Positions 22,377 to 29,706 of a stretch of 37,981 nt of DNA are shown piece after piece (within the stretch, counting starts at the first letter, position 1; the number at the start of each line of letters is the position of its first letter). The translations under genes were made by a program, and so were the position numbers. The notes below the pieces were generated by a model. It did no database searches. It was not told where the DNA came from and saw nothing but the letters and a program-made list of their open reading frames with translations. The stretch is from a virus. The stretch is taken from positions 1-37,981 of IMG/VR virus record IMGVR_UViG_3300011997_000007; one strand, 5' to 3'.

Positions 22377-23113
22377 TCAGGTTTGTTGGAAGTGCCGGCC
22401 GAGACGAGACCCCGGTATGGGGAGCATCGACCCGTCAGCCAGGGGCAAATACTGCAACCTTGCGTCGAGCAGGCCCAGAATGCGGACCCGCAGCCACCGC
22501 CACGACCTCGACGTCATCAACACGGGGTCGCCGACGTCGATGCCGCGGTCGGCCAGGTCGCACTCGACCAGCGCCCACTGGCCCAGGATGTCGCCCCAGG
22601 TCAGACCTTTTTGGCCTTGGCCGCCGCCGCCTTCTTGCGGGTCGTCGATCCAGCGCGGGAGGCCCGCGGCGTTACGGGCTTCACCCGGGTCGTCTTCTTT
22701 GTGGCCCGGCGTGCCGCCCTGTTCGCCAAGGCTTGGGCTTCCCCCAACTGTCTCAACCCCGCAGCTGCGTCCTCACCCATCGCGAAATGGATGAACAGGT
22801 ACTTGTTCAGCTTCTGGATCCGAACCCAGGACACGCCGTCCGCGATCATCTCGTTCAGGGTGGCGCCCATGACGTCCCGCATCAGGTCGCGTTCCTGGTC
22901 GTCGTCCAGCTCCAGGGCGGCGGCCTGCTTGCCAATGTCGCCGCCGAGGCGGGCCTTGACTGCAAGGTTGGCCAGGGATGCGAGGAGCAGCCCGGTTTTG
23001 GCGTCCGGGCTGGCGAACTTGTACGTTTTGCCGTCCGGGTGGGCGGTCGACGGGATGCCGGGGACCTCGACGGAGTCGTCGTCGAGGTACCCGGTCAGAT
23101 CCAGTCTGGCCAT
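22377..23113 (-). CDS. Tail assembly chaperone, long form by -1 frameshift
   Basis: Reading starts with the short chaperone and moves to the -1 frame near C-AAA-AAG (22613-22607), then continues to TGA at 22377-22379. The extension is about 76 residues. It starts GLTWGDILGQWALVECDLAD and contains SWRWLRVRILGLL, the typical second half of siphophage tail chaperones (Trp and Leu at the expected places). Total about 245 residues. The slippery site is not a perfect X-XXY-YYZ heptamer. The extension has no start of its own, which supports frameshifting. The two forms hold the tape measure protein soluble during tail assembly. Confidence 0.8.
22601..23113 (-). CDS. Tail assembly chaperone, short form
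   Basis: A 170-residue protein, helical in the middle (GLLLASLANLAVKARLGGD, DLMRDVMGATLNEMIADGV, IQKLNKYLFIHFAMG), with a Lys/Ala/Arg-rich end that carries the frameshift site. It lies between the major tail protein and the tape measure, the fixed place of this gene in siphophages. The start overlaps the major tail protein stop (ATGA). Confidence 0.88.
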   Translation of the reverse strand: MARLDLTGYLDDDSVEVPGIPSTAHPDGKTYKFASPDAKTGLLLASLANLAVKARLGGDIGKQAAALELDDDQERDLMRDVMGATLNEMIADGVSWVRIQKLNKYLFIHFAMGEDAAAGLRQLGEAQALANRAARRATKKTTRVKPVTPRASRAGSTTRKKAAAAKAKKV

Positions 23114-23877
23114 CAGACGTAGGTGAAGCTGGCGCCGGTGATGGACGGGCCCGTGCCGTTGGTCACGACGACGGCCACAGCCCCGGCGGCGTGGGCGGGT
23201 GCGAGCGCGACGATCGTGTCGTCGTCGATCTGCGCGAAGCTGGTCGCGTTGGTGGCGCCGAACTTCACACCCGTGCCCGCGACGATCCCGGTGAACCCGA
23301 CACCCTTGATGGTCACCAGGGTTCCGCCGGCAGCCGGGCCGGTGATCGGGGTGAACGAGTAGATGACGGGCACAGTGGCGACCGTGTCCGGGTGGGTGAT
23401 GAGGGTGCGCCGGCCCTGACCGATGAGCTTCACAGACACGGCATCGGTGTCCGACATGGCCCCACCATCGGGGGACCACTCGACACCGGCAGTGCCCTGG
23501 TACGCCTCGACGCGGGGGCCTCCGGGCTCCATCTCGTAGAACCGGACCTCGACGGAGTTCAGCAGCCCGAGCTCCTCCGCGCGCAGGCGCAGCGCCTCCT
23601 GGCCGGGGTCGTAGGTGGTGGGGTCGGAGGCCGTCGACTTGCGCTCGACCTTGAGGTCAGCACCCCACGCGCGAGCGGTGGCCGTGGACGACATGTCGCC
23701 TTCGGAGTCGAAGTCGGAGGTGTCCTTCCACGTCGGGGCGAGGTTCGGCTTGAAGTTCGTCACACCGAACACACCGGTCCACTCGGGGGCGTCCGTGGTG
23801 CCGGTGTTGACGTCGAGGTACCACTTGCGGACGGTGGTGGCCGCACCAAGCTGGACCTTCGTTGTTGCAGGGGACAT
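23113..23877 (-). CDS. Major tail protein with C-terminal IPT/TIG domain
   Basis: A 254-residue tail tube protein. The core (VRKWYLDVNTG, ARAWGADLKVERK, VEVRFYEMEPGG, AVSVKLIGQG) is the tube fold. Residues from about 170 form an Ig-like IPT/TIG domain (YSFTPITGPAAGGTLVTIKG, then VVVTNGTGPSITGASFTYV), expected on the outside of the tail. Such added domains may help bind the cell surface. A GAAGGAG ribosome site precedes the ATG. Confidence 0.9.
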   Translation of the reverse strand: MSPATTKVQLGAATTVRKWYLDVNTGTTDAPEWTGVFGVTNFKPNLAPTWKDTSDFDSEGDMSSTATARAWGADLKVERKSTASDPTTYDPGQEALRLRAEELGLLNSVEVRFYEMEPGGPRVEAYQGTAGVEWSPDGGAMSDTDAVSVKLIGQGRRTLITHPDTVATVPVIYSFTPITGPAAGGTLVTIKGVGFTGIVAGTGVKFGATNATSFAQIDDDTIVALAPAHAAGAVAVVVTNGTGPSITGASFTYV

Positions 23878-23918
23878 GATGTTTCTCCTTCAGAGCGGGT
23901 GTTGCAGGAACGTGCCGG

Positions 23919-24365
23919 TTAGGTGCGGTTTTGCGAAGGCCTGTGCACGGTGGCGTAGTAGTTGCTCGAGCGGCCCCAACGGTTGTTGGCGTCCTGGCCC
24001 ATCGAAACCCCGGAGCGGCGGAACATGGACACGATTCGGACGCCGCCGGTCAGGGTCACGCCTTCGAGGCCGTGCAGGGCGTCGAAGATGCTCCCGTCGA
24101 GGTCTTTGACGGGGCGGGGGTCTTGGCCGCCCCACCGGGTGCGGACCTGCACGCCGATCACGGAGTCGGACAGGGTCGGGTCGTCACTGACGACATAGTC
24201 GGTCAGGGTGATGACCCGGTCCGGTGACTGCGGGACGGTGTCCATGACGATCCCTGTCTCAGCGGCGGTGTAAACCCCGGTGTCACGCCACGTTCCGAGG
24301 CCTGCGGCGGCCAGGAGCTGGGCGATGCCGGTCAGCAGGTTCGTCTCGAAGCCGCTCACGTCCAT
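23919..24365 (-). CDS. Tail terminator / minor capsid-like protein
   Basis: A 148-residue protein (FETNLLTGIAQLLAAAGLGTW, SVIGVQVRTRWGGQDPRPV, DALHGLEGVTL) of the type that caps the tail tube at the head side. The order connector, stopper, HK97-gp10-like, terminator, tail tube supports this. It overlaps the upstream gene by 10 bases. Confidence 0.78.
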   Translation of the reverse strand: MDVSGFETNLLTGIAQLLAAAGLGTWRDTGVYTAAETGIVMDTVPQSPDRVITLTDYVVSDDPTLSDSVIGVQVRTRWGGQDPRPVKDLDGSIFDALHGLEGVTLTGGVRIVSMFRRSGVSMGQDANNRWGRSSNYYATVHRPSQNRT

Positions 24366-24766
24366 TCCCTCCCGCGAGGTGCGTGGAACAGCGGCGGTTG
24401 GTTCGTCTGCGAAGCCACGGCGGCCCGGACCTCGTTGGCGAGAATCTCCTCCATGGCGTAGCCCTCGGTGAGCATCGCGGTCTCCAGGAACTTGGCGATG
24501 CGGTCGACTGCGCCGGGGTTGGCGTTGCCGGGGCCGGGGTGCCGGAAGTCCATGGACTCGTGCTGGTTCACTGCGTACGGTGTGTCATAGCTCACGGCAG
24601 CGCGCAGGGTGGCCTCGTCCACGCTGGCGACGCCGGAGCGCTCCAACGTGCCTTCCTCGATGGGAACGAGGGTGTTGCTCACTTGGAGCAGGTGCTCAGC
24701 AGCCTTGGTCAGCCCACGGACGGCTGCGGCGTGGAGTTCACTGTTGCTCGGGAGGTTGAGGCCCAT
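24356..24766 (-). CDS. HK97 gp10-like head-tail joining protein
   Basis: A 136-residue protein. The helical start (ELHAAAVRGLTKAAEHLLQVSNTLVPIEEGTL) followed by YAVNQHESMDFRHPGPGNAN is typical of the HK97 gp10-like family, which acts between head closure and tail. It has 4- to 10-base overlaps with its neighbours. Confidence 0.8.
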   Translation of the reverse strand: MGLNLPSNSELHAAAVRGLTKAAEHLLQVSNTLVPIEEGTLERSGVASVDEATLRAAVSYDTPYAVNQHESMDFRHPGPGNANPGAVDRIAKFLETAMLTEGYAMEEILANEVRAAVASQTNQPPLFHAPRGREWT

Positions 24767-24948
24767 CAGTCCTCCTCCCTGTCGCAGCGGTCACAGCGGC
24801 GGATCGTGCCGAACAGGTGCACCCCGTTGGGGGCCAGCCGGTAGAGGCTGACCTCGAAGCCTGCCGAGGTCATGCACCGGTTGCACCACAGGTGCAGGCG
24901 CGGCGTCCCGGGAGCGAGGGTGATGACCAGGACGCCGCGAGATGCCAT
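24766..24948 (-). CDS. Small zinc-ribbon-like protein in the connector region
   Basis: A 60-residue protein with two CxxC pairs (LWCNRC and RCDRC) that likely bind one zinc. Both ends overlap neighbours by 4 bases (ATGA). Its place among connector genes suggests a structural or assembly role, but none is known. Confidence 0.65.
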   Translation of the reverse strand: MASRGVLVITLAPGTPRLHLWCNRCMTSAGFEVSLYRLAPNGVHLFGTIRRCDRCDREED

Positions 24949-25208
24949 CAGACACCCACCCATGCGCCGTTGGTGATGAAGCCGTGGGTTTGGCAGCGAC
25001 CGCAGAGGATCGAGGGTGTGACGGTCAGCGGCTCGACCTGCTGGACCTGCCATCCGTTGGCCTTGATCGGGAGATATGTCTTTGCGCGCTCAGGGATCAG
25101 CGCGCCGCCCTCACCGAGGTAGGTCATGCAGTCGTGGAACCACCAGACGTGGCAGCCATCCTCGTCCAGGCGGAACGTCGGCGCGGTGCCTGTCGGCGGG
25201 GTGACCAT
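24948..25208 (-). CDS. Small protein resembling DUF6527
   Basis: An 86-residue protein. The pattern PLTVTPSILC followed by CQTHGFITNGAW is close to the signature of DUF6527, a small metal-binding phage family. Its DGCHVWWFHDC start adds a second Cys/His group. It overlaps both neighbours by 4 bases. Function unknown. Confidence 0.6.
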   Translation of the reverse strand: MVTPPTGTAPTFRLDEDGCHVWWFHDCMTYLGEGGALIPERAKTYLPIKANGWQVQQVEPLTVTPSILCGRCQTHGFITNGAWVGV

Positions 25209-25552
25209 CAGGTGGTCGTCACCTTCACGAACACGGTGCGCCCGCGAACCGTGTTCGGCTTCACACCAATCACCTTCGCCAGACGCCCACTGATGGTGAC
25301 CCCCGACTCTGGGGCGAACAGGGCCACAGCGTCCAAGAGCAGCCCGGTGGTCTCATCACGAGGAGCCGGATGCACAGCCAACGTCGACTCAGACACAACC
25401 TCGTCACCAGCAGGGTTGCGGACCAGGCGCCTGGTTTGGTCGACGTTCACCTTGACCGTGACCGGGTCCGCGTAGACAGGACCGTAGGATCCCTCGCCCG
25501 TGTAGGTTTCGACGGACACTCGGTCCTTCAAGAGGGAGCGGCGGATCTTCAC
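25208..25552 (-). CDS. Head closure (stopper) protein
   Basis: A 114-residue beta-rich protein (RVSVETYTGEGSYGPVYADP, VTISGRLAKVIGVKPNTVRG), like head-tail stopper proteins that follow the connector. The start is GTG, overlapping the upstream stop (GTGA). It keeps packaged DNA in the head before the tail joins. Confidence 0.78.
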   Translation of the reverse strand: MKIRRSLLKDRVSVETYTGEGSYGPVYADPVTVKVNVDQTRRLVRNPAGDEVVSESTLAVHPAPRDETTGLLLDAVALFAPESGVTISGRLAKVIGVKPNTVRGRTVFVKVTTT

Positions 25553-25947
25553 CAGGACACCGGTTGGCCGTCACGCAAACCAGCGTTGACCAGGATCCGG
25601 TGAGCCCGCGGCGCCAGATACGTCGGCGCCACACGACCGCCGCTCACAACCCCCGAACCGCCGTACTGGATCTGCATCCCAGCCAGGGAGATGGACTGGA
25701 CGGGTCCGAGGATGTCGTCCTCCTCGTCACCTGTCTCCCAGAACTCGACCTGCGCGCACACAGCGTCCACCAACGCCGCAATGACAGCCGCATCGGTGGG
25801 TGCCCCTGCGGTGTCGACGTCGTAGACCGCGGTGCGCAACGCCTGGTCGATGACTTCCGACGCGCGGACGAGCAGCCGGGCAGCACCGGGCGGGGTCAAA
25901 CCCCAAGGGTCTGCCGCGAGCTGCTCGACCGTCGCGTAGGTGGTCAC
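25549..25947 (-). CDS. Head-tail connector (adaptor) protein
   Basis: A 132-residue helical protein (YATVEQLAADPWGLTPPGAA, ARLLVRASEVIDQALRTAVY, AALVDAVCAQVEFWETGDE), the HK97 gp6-like adaptor plan. The GTG start is at 25947. It binds below the portal. Confidence 0.78.
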   Translation of the reverse strand: MTTYATVEQLAADPWGLTPPGAARLLVRASEVIDQALRTAVYDVDTAGAPTDAAVIAALVDAVCAQVEFWETGDEEDDILGPVQSISLAGMQIQYGGSGVVSGGRVAPTYLAPRAHRILVNAGLRDGQPVSW

Positions 25948-25955
25948 GGCTGCGG

Positions 25956-26279
25956 TCAGGCCTTCTCAGCCTTGGGCGCAGTCGTCACGCCGCCCTTGAG
26001 GCCCTTGGCGTCGCCGATGTCATCAGCGTTCGGACGCTGCGGCACCTCGCCTTGGTGGGGCTGGTACCCGGGCCCGCCGAGGCGGTCGCGGTAGTCCCCA
26101 CGCTTGGGACCCTCGCCCAGCGCGTCCTCGGGACCTTGCGGCTCCGACGGGTCGCCGGGCAGCATCGGGACACCCAGGTCGAGGGCATCGTCGCGGGTCG
26201 TAACACCGCCTTGGGAATGGGACAGCTTGTCGTTCTGTGCTTTCGACGCGACACCTTCACTGGACTTATTTGCAGCCAT
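25956..26279 (-). CDS. Small disordered head-region protein
   Basis: A 107-residue hydrophilic, Gly/Pro/Lys-rich protein with no clear fold. A good AAGGAG ribosome site lies before the ATG. It sits between the capsid and connector genes. It may be a capsid decoration or assembly factor, but nothing shows this directly. Confidence 0.6.
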   Translation of the reverse strand: MAANKSSEGVASKAQNDKLSHSQGGVTTRDDALDLGVPMLPGDPSEPQGPEDALGEGPKRGDYRDRLGGPGYQPHQGEVPQRPNADDIGDAKGLKGGVTTAPKAEKA

Positions 26280-26351
26280 TGTTCGTTCTCCTTCTCAGCG
26301 ATTGCGGTTTCCCCGCAGTCCATGCAGCGGGTGATGATGACTGTTAGCGGA

Positions 26352-26555
26352 CTACTCGGAGACAATCTCCGTGGTGCCCTTGTCGAGGTTGTGCTCGACC
26401 GTGACGACCGTGCCATCGGGCCGCACAGCCTCGTACCGCTCGATGCGGTCCTTCGGGACCTTCGGGGCCTTCGGTGCCTTCGGCTTGCTCGCGACGGGCG
26501 CGACGGGCGGGTCCGGGGTCTCAGGTGGGGTGGGTGGGGTCGGTTCGACGTCCAC
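26352..26555 (-). CDS. Small Pro/Lys-rich protein after the major capsid gene
   Basis: A 67-residue protein starting with GTG at 26553-26555, with AGGAG 7 bases before it. A Pro-rich start and PKAPKAPKVPK are followed by a short strand unit (RYEAVRPDGTVVTVEHNLD). Similar small proteins follow capsid genes in other actinophages. Role unknown. It lies beyond a strong hairpin, so its level may be lower than that of the capsid gene. Confidence 0.62.
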   Translation of the reverse strand: MDVEPTPPTPPETPDPPVAPVASKPKAPKAPKVPKDRIERYEAVRPDGTVVTVEHNLDKGTTEIVSE

Positions 26556-26570
26556 GAGGTGCTCCTGTTC

Positions 26571-26597
26571 GGTGTGTGAAGTGAAGTGTGAAGTGAG
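26571..26597. repeat. Short GTGAAGT repeats between capsid gene and next gene
   Basis: GTGAAGTGAAGTGTGAAGTG forms a short imperfect tandem array between the terminator hairpin and the ribosome site of the next gene. Purpose unknown. It may be spacer sequence. Confidence 0.5.
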
Positions 26598-26599
26598 AG

Positions 26600-26646
26600 T
26601 CCTGCCGCGACCCGGCTCAAAGGAGGTGAGCCGGGGCACGACAGGA
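26600..26646 (-). terminator. Large hairpin after the major capsid gene
   Basis: The inner stem CCCGGCTCA / TGAGCCGGG (26611-26619 with 26627-26635) is perfect. The outer stem TCCTG / CAGGA (26600-26604 with 26642-26646) extends it. It lies 11 bases after the capsid stop. It has no long T tract, so it is either a partial terminator or an mRNA stabiliser that gives high capsid expression. Confidence 0.7.
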
Positions 26647-26656
26647 ACAGCGACGG

Positions 26657-27718
26657 TCAGGTCGCGAGGACGCCGGTCAGGCGAGCCGCGGCCCGGCCGG
26701 AGAACACGCCGAGCCCGACGAACCACTCGATGCGGGTCCGGTAGCACGGCTTGACGTCGATCTCGCCGAGGTCGCGGACGTCGATGGTGCCGTTCTGCAG
26801 ACCGGTGACACTGCCGTCGGACTCACCGGACCCGAACTTCACGGCGTAGATCGAGGATGTGACGGCGGATGTGCCCGTCGTCTCGGTCTGCGGGATCACG
26901 AGCGTCCCGTCACCCTTGTTCCCGATGTCCAGCAGCGGGATGCCGTTGTACGTCTGGATGTGACGACCGAACGAGTCGACCGTCTGGTCGTAGATGGTCA
27001 GGCGACGAGCCGAGCTGGCGATCTTCGCCTTCACTGCGGCGTTCATGTACAGCGCGCCGTTGGAGGCGTTGATGCCCAGGACCTGTGCGATGAGAAGGTC
27101 GAGCTGGTCGAGGAACGCGTGCCGGTCTGCGTCGGCCGCACCCAGGATGGACAGGCCGTTGACGCCGGCCACGATGACCTGGGCGCCGGTGAGACGCTTC
27201 TTCAGGCCGTCGAAGCTGTTCGCGTCCACGGCGGTGTCGCCGTTGATGAACGAGTCGTCAAACTTGTACGCCGCCGCCTTCGACTTCATGTTGTTCTGCG
27301 TGACACGCAGATCAGCAAGGTTCCCGCCGGTCTTGACCAGGAACGTGTCGACGTCCGCGTCGCCACCGAGGATGACGATGGACTCCGTCTTCGGGTTGAT
27401 CGTGCCTGTGGACTCGGAGTAGGCCTCGTTGACAGCACGGAACTCGACACCGGGGAGCGCCAGCTCCTCGTTGTACTTGTACGCGTTGCCGGAGATGTCC
27501 TTGAACTGGATCCGGTCGATGACCGGGGACTCCTTGACGAACGTCTCGACGATGCCGGGGACGATCGGGTTGTTGGTGAGCTTGTTGGCTTCCGCCAGGG
27601 TGAGGGCGCCAAGCTCGGGGATCGAGATGATCCGGGCGAGGCGGGCACGGAACCCACCCAGCTGAACGATGCGCATGACGGCGAGGACCGCCAGGAGCGC
27701 GAGGGTGATGAACAGCAT
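26657..27718 (-). CDS. Major capsid protein
   Basis: A 353-residue HK97-fold shell protein. The family part starts near residue 37 (LGALTLAEANKLTNNPIVPG) and contains VIDRIQFKDISGNAYKYNEE, ESIVILGGDADVDTFLV and KKRLTGAQVI. Before it there is an unusual hydrophobic stretch (MLFITLALLAVLAVMRIVQL) with a basic tail. The ATG at 27718 has an AAGGAG site and is the only start with one, so the stretch is real. It may be a scaffold-like or membrane-touching segment that is later removed. Scaffold is encoded separately just upstream. Confidence 0.9.
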   Translation of the reverse strand: MLFITLALLAVLAVMRIVQLGGFRARLARIISIPELGALTLAEANKLTNNPIVPGIVETFVKESPVIDRIQFKDISGNAYKYNEELALPGVEFRAVNEAYSESTGTINPKTESIVILGGDADVDTFLVKTGGNLADLRVTQNNMKSKAAAYKFDDSFINGDTAVDANSFDGLKKRLTGAQVIVAGVNGLSILGAADADRHAFLDQLDLLIAQVLGINASNGALYMNAAVKAKIASSARRLTIYDQTVDSFGRHIQTYNGIPLLDIGNKGDGTLVIPQTETTGTSAVTSSIYAVKFGSGESDGSVTGLQNGTIDVRDLGEIDVKPCYRTRIEWFVGLGVFSGRAAARLTGVLAT

Positions 27719-27778
27719 GGTTTTCTCCTTCGGGGTTGTTGCTGGTTGTCCGCCCTGGCACAACGCCGAGGGGTCGGG

Positions 27779-28462
27779 TTACTTGGTTGCTGCAGCGCTG
27801 TCGTAGTAGTCGCGGGCGCGTTGCTGCGGGTCGTCGGACTGTTTGACGGTTCCGCCACCAATGACCTCGCCGCCGGACTTGCCAGGCACGACGGTGCTCT
27901 TGAGGGTCGGGTCTGCGGTGACCGCGGTCGTGATGGCCTCGGTGACCTTCGTTGCGAAGTCGGCCGCCGTGGGGTCCAGCCCCTTGACGGTCGTGGTGAA
28001 CGAGTTGCGATCCAACAGTGCGACCGGGTTCGCGCCCGCGGCCTGCGCAGCCATGAACACTGCGAGCTTGACCTCAGCGGCGACCTTGGCCGTGCCGGCA
28101 GCGGTGAGCTGGTCGGCGAGCTTCTTCGGGTCGAGCTCGTCGTCCTTCAGACCGAGAGCCTTGGCGATCGCGTCCAACGTGGACTGCTTCTCAGCCTTGG
28201 TCGTGTCGAGGGCGGTCTTGTTGTCCTTGGAAAGCTTCTCCCACTTGCGGGCTTCGGCCTTCCAGTCCGTCTTGTCGTCCTCGGCAGCGGCCTTGGCTGC
28301 AGCTTCATCCGCTGCCGTCTTCGCCGCTGCTTCCGTCGCAGCCTGTGCTGCAGCCTGAGCAGCAGCGTCGCCACCACCACCACCACCATCGTCGGCCGCG
28401 AACAGCAGGCCGGGAACAGCGAAGGGGTTGAACGAGTTGGGGCGTGCAAATCTGCGGTTCAT
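27779..28462 (-). CDS. Scaffolding protein
   Basis: A 227-residue protein. A Gly-rich start (DDGGGGGGD) is followed by a long Ala/Lys/Glu coiled coil (about 35-110) and then DELDPKKLADQLTAAGTAKV and ALLDRNSFTTTVKGLDPTAADF. This pattern is that of phage scaffolds, which guide capsid assembly and leave the head. Position directly upstream of the major capsid gene fits. It has a GGGAGGAA ribosome site. Confidence 0.85.
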   Translation of the reverse strand: MNRRFARPNSFNPFAVPGLLFAADDGGGGGGDAAAQAAAQAATEAAAKTAADEAAAKAAAEDDKTDWKAEARKWEKLSKDNKTALDTTKAEKQSTLDAIAKALGLKDDELDPKKLADQLTAAGTAKVAAEVKLAVFMAAQAAGANPVALLDRNSFTTTVKGLDPTAADFATKVTEAITTAVTADPTLKSTVVPGKSGGEVIGGGTVKQSDDPQQRARDYYDSAAATK

Positions 28463-28527
28463 GGTGGTTCCTCCCGTGCGGGATCGGCCCGTCCGCTGTG
28501 CAGCGTCAGGGCATGGGGTGGTGCAGT

Positions 28528-28543
28528 CTCACCGTGCGGTGAG
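28528..28543. promoter_or_regulatory. Perfect 7-base inverted repeat upstream of the scaffold gene
   Basis: CTCACCG and CGGTGAG are separated by 2 bases in the 146-base gap before the scaffold gene, downstream of a terminator. It may be an operator or part of a promoter that restarts transcription. A weak TTGTCC box precedes it on the minus strand. Confidence 0.45.
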
Positions 28544-28560
28544 GACAAATGGGGGGGTGG

Positions 28561-28586
28561 AATAAAAACTGGCATAAAATCATGCC
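28561..28586 (-). terminator. Rho-independent terminator after the MuF-type gene
   Basis: On the minus strand, GGCAT, a 6-base loop, ATGCC, then AGTTTTTATT. It is the clearest T-tailed terminator in the window. It splits packaging genes from the scaffold-capsid genes, so the latter need read-through or their own promoter. Confidence 0.8.
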
Positions 28587-28608
28587 GGGAAGTCAGTAAC
28601 TCAGTAAC

Positions 28609-29697
28609 TCAGCGAGCGCGCCCGACCTGCTCCCGGGCCGGCTGCCTCTTCGCAGTAGTCGAAGCCACAAGCTCGCGGATCTTCCCCTGATACGCGCGCA
28701 CCTGCCCGCCAGTCCTACGTTCGGCGGCAGGATCCAACGCGACAGCCTGCGCACGCTTCCACGACCTGACCTGACGCTCCAGATACCGCAGCTTCTGCCG
28801 GGCCGCATCACCGGCCGGGTCCGCCGTGTCGTGCATCGCCTTGGTGATGCCAGGCTGGTAGGCGCCAAGACTGTGACGGCAACCGGGATGAAACAGGCCC
28901 GCGGCAGTGGCCTCCGGTAGCGTCCCCGCGACACGCACACCGCCGGCCCCGTCGATCATGCCGATCGTCGCGCCGGACAGGGACAACACTTCGCCCTCCC
29001 ACGGCCTGCACAGCGGGCACTCTTGCGGTGCGTCGCTGACGATGACCAGGTCCATGCCGTACGCCTGCAGACGATCAACGTGAGCCGCAACGGCCGCGTG
29101 AGCTGTCGAGGTCCGCACTGCCATCTCGACATACGAGGCCATGTCCCACCCGCGGCCGCGCTGATCCACGAACCCCGTCACCCCACGCTTGGCGAAGTCG
29201 TTGAGCGCAGCCTGTGCCGCCTGCCGCCGGGTCAGCGTCCCGAGCAGCACCTGCCCTGACGCCTTCGCGACCACCTCGCGGTAGACGTCCATCGTCGAAC
29301 GCAGAATCCGCGGGTGCGTACCCACAACCTTCGCCGTGGTCTCCTCCACCAGTCGCGCAACAGCCCGCGTCCCGGGCAGCGGGTCAACGACCTCGGCCAA
29401 CGCCCGCTCGAGCACCCCGGCCAGGTCAGTCGCGGCGACCGCGGAGCCGCGGTTCCACGCGGTCAGGATGGCGTAGGCCACGGACTGCCCCGCCGCCTGC
29501 TCCAACTGGGTGAGCAGCACCTTGGCGCGGGCCTGAATCAGCTGCACCTCGAGGAGCTTCTGCTCAGCCCACGCCGGGCCGTCGATGCCCTTCGCCAACG
29601 CCTTGGCGATCCGCTCGAGCAGGACCCGTTCCGCCTCGGTGTAATGCTCGACGACACCCGCGGCCAGGCCGGTGGCGAGCTCGGGTGAGACGGGCAT
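28609..29697 (-). CDS. MuF-type minor capsid (head morphogenesis) protein
   Basis: A 362-residue protein. The helical first half is followed by VEMAVRTSTAHAAVAAHVDR and the Cys/His motif CPLCRPWEGEV with HPGCRHSLGAYQPG, the core of phage minor capsid protein 2 / SPP1 gp7-like proteins. These bind the portal and enter the head. It follows portal by 9 bases. The C-terminal tail is basic. No toxin domain is attached. Confidence 0.88.
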   Translation of the reverse strand: MPVSPELATGLAAGVVEHYTEAERVLLERIAKALAKGIDGPAWAEQKLLEVQLIQARAKVLLTQLEQAAGQSVAYAILTAWNRGSAVAATDLAGVLERALAEVVDPLPGTRAVARLVEETTAKVVGTHPRILRSTMDVYREVVAKASGQVLLGTLTRRQAAQAALNDFAKRGVTGFVDQRGRGWDMASYVEMAVRTSTAHAAVAAHVDRLQAYGMDLVIVSDAPQECPLCRPWEGEVLSLSGATIGMIDGAGGVRVAGTLPEATAAGLFHPGCRHSLGAYQPGITKAMHDTADPAGDAARQKLRYLERQVRSWKRAQAVALDPAAERRTGGQVRAYQGKIRELVASTTAKRQPAREQVGRAR

Positions 29698-29706
29698 GGG
29701 TTGAGA

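Noticed and set aside
26280-26351. A small Cys-containing frame (MDCGET...) upstream of the 25956-26279 gene
   Set aside because: It has no ribosome site and continues out of frame through the next gene.
26960-28690. A 576-codon open frame on the plus strand over the capsid and scaffold genes
   Set aside because: It is antisense to two clear structural genes. Long false frames are expected in high-G+C DNA, and the product has no recognisable domain.
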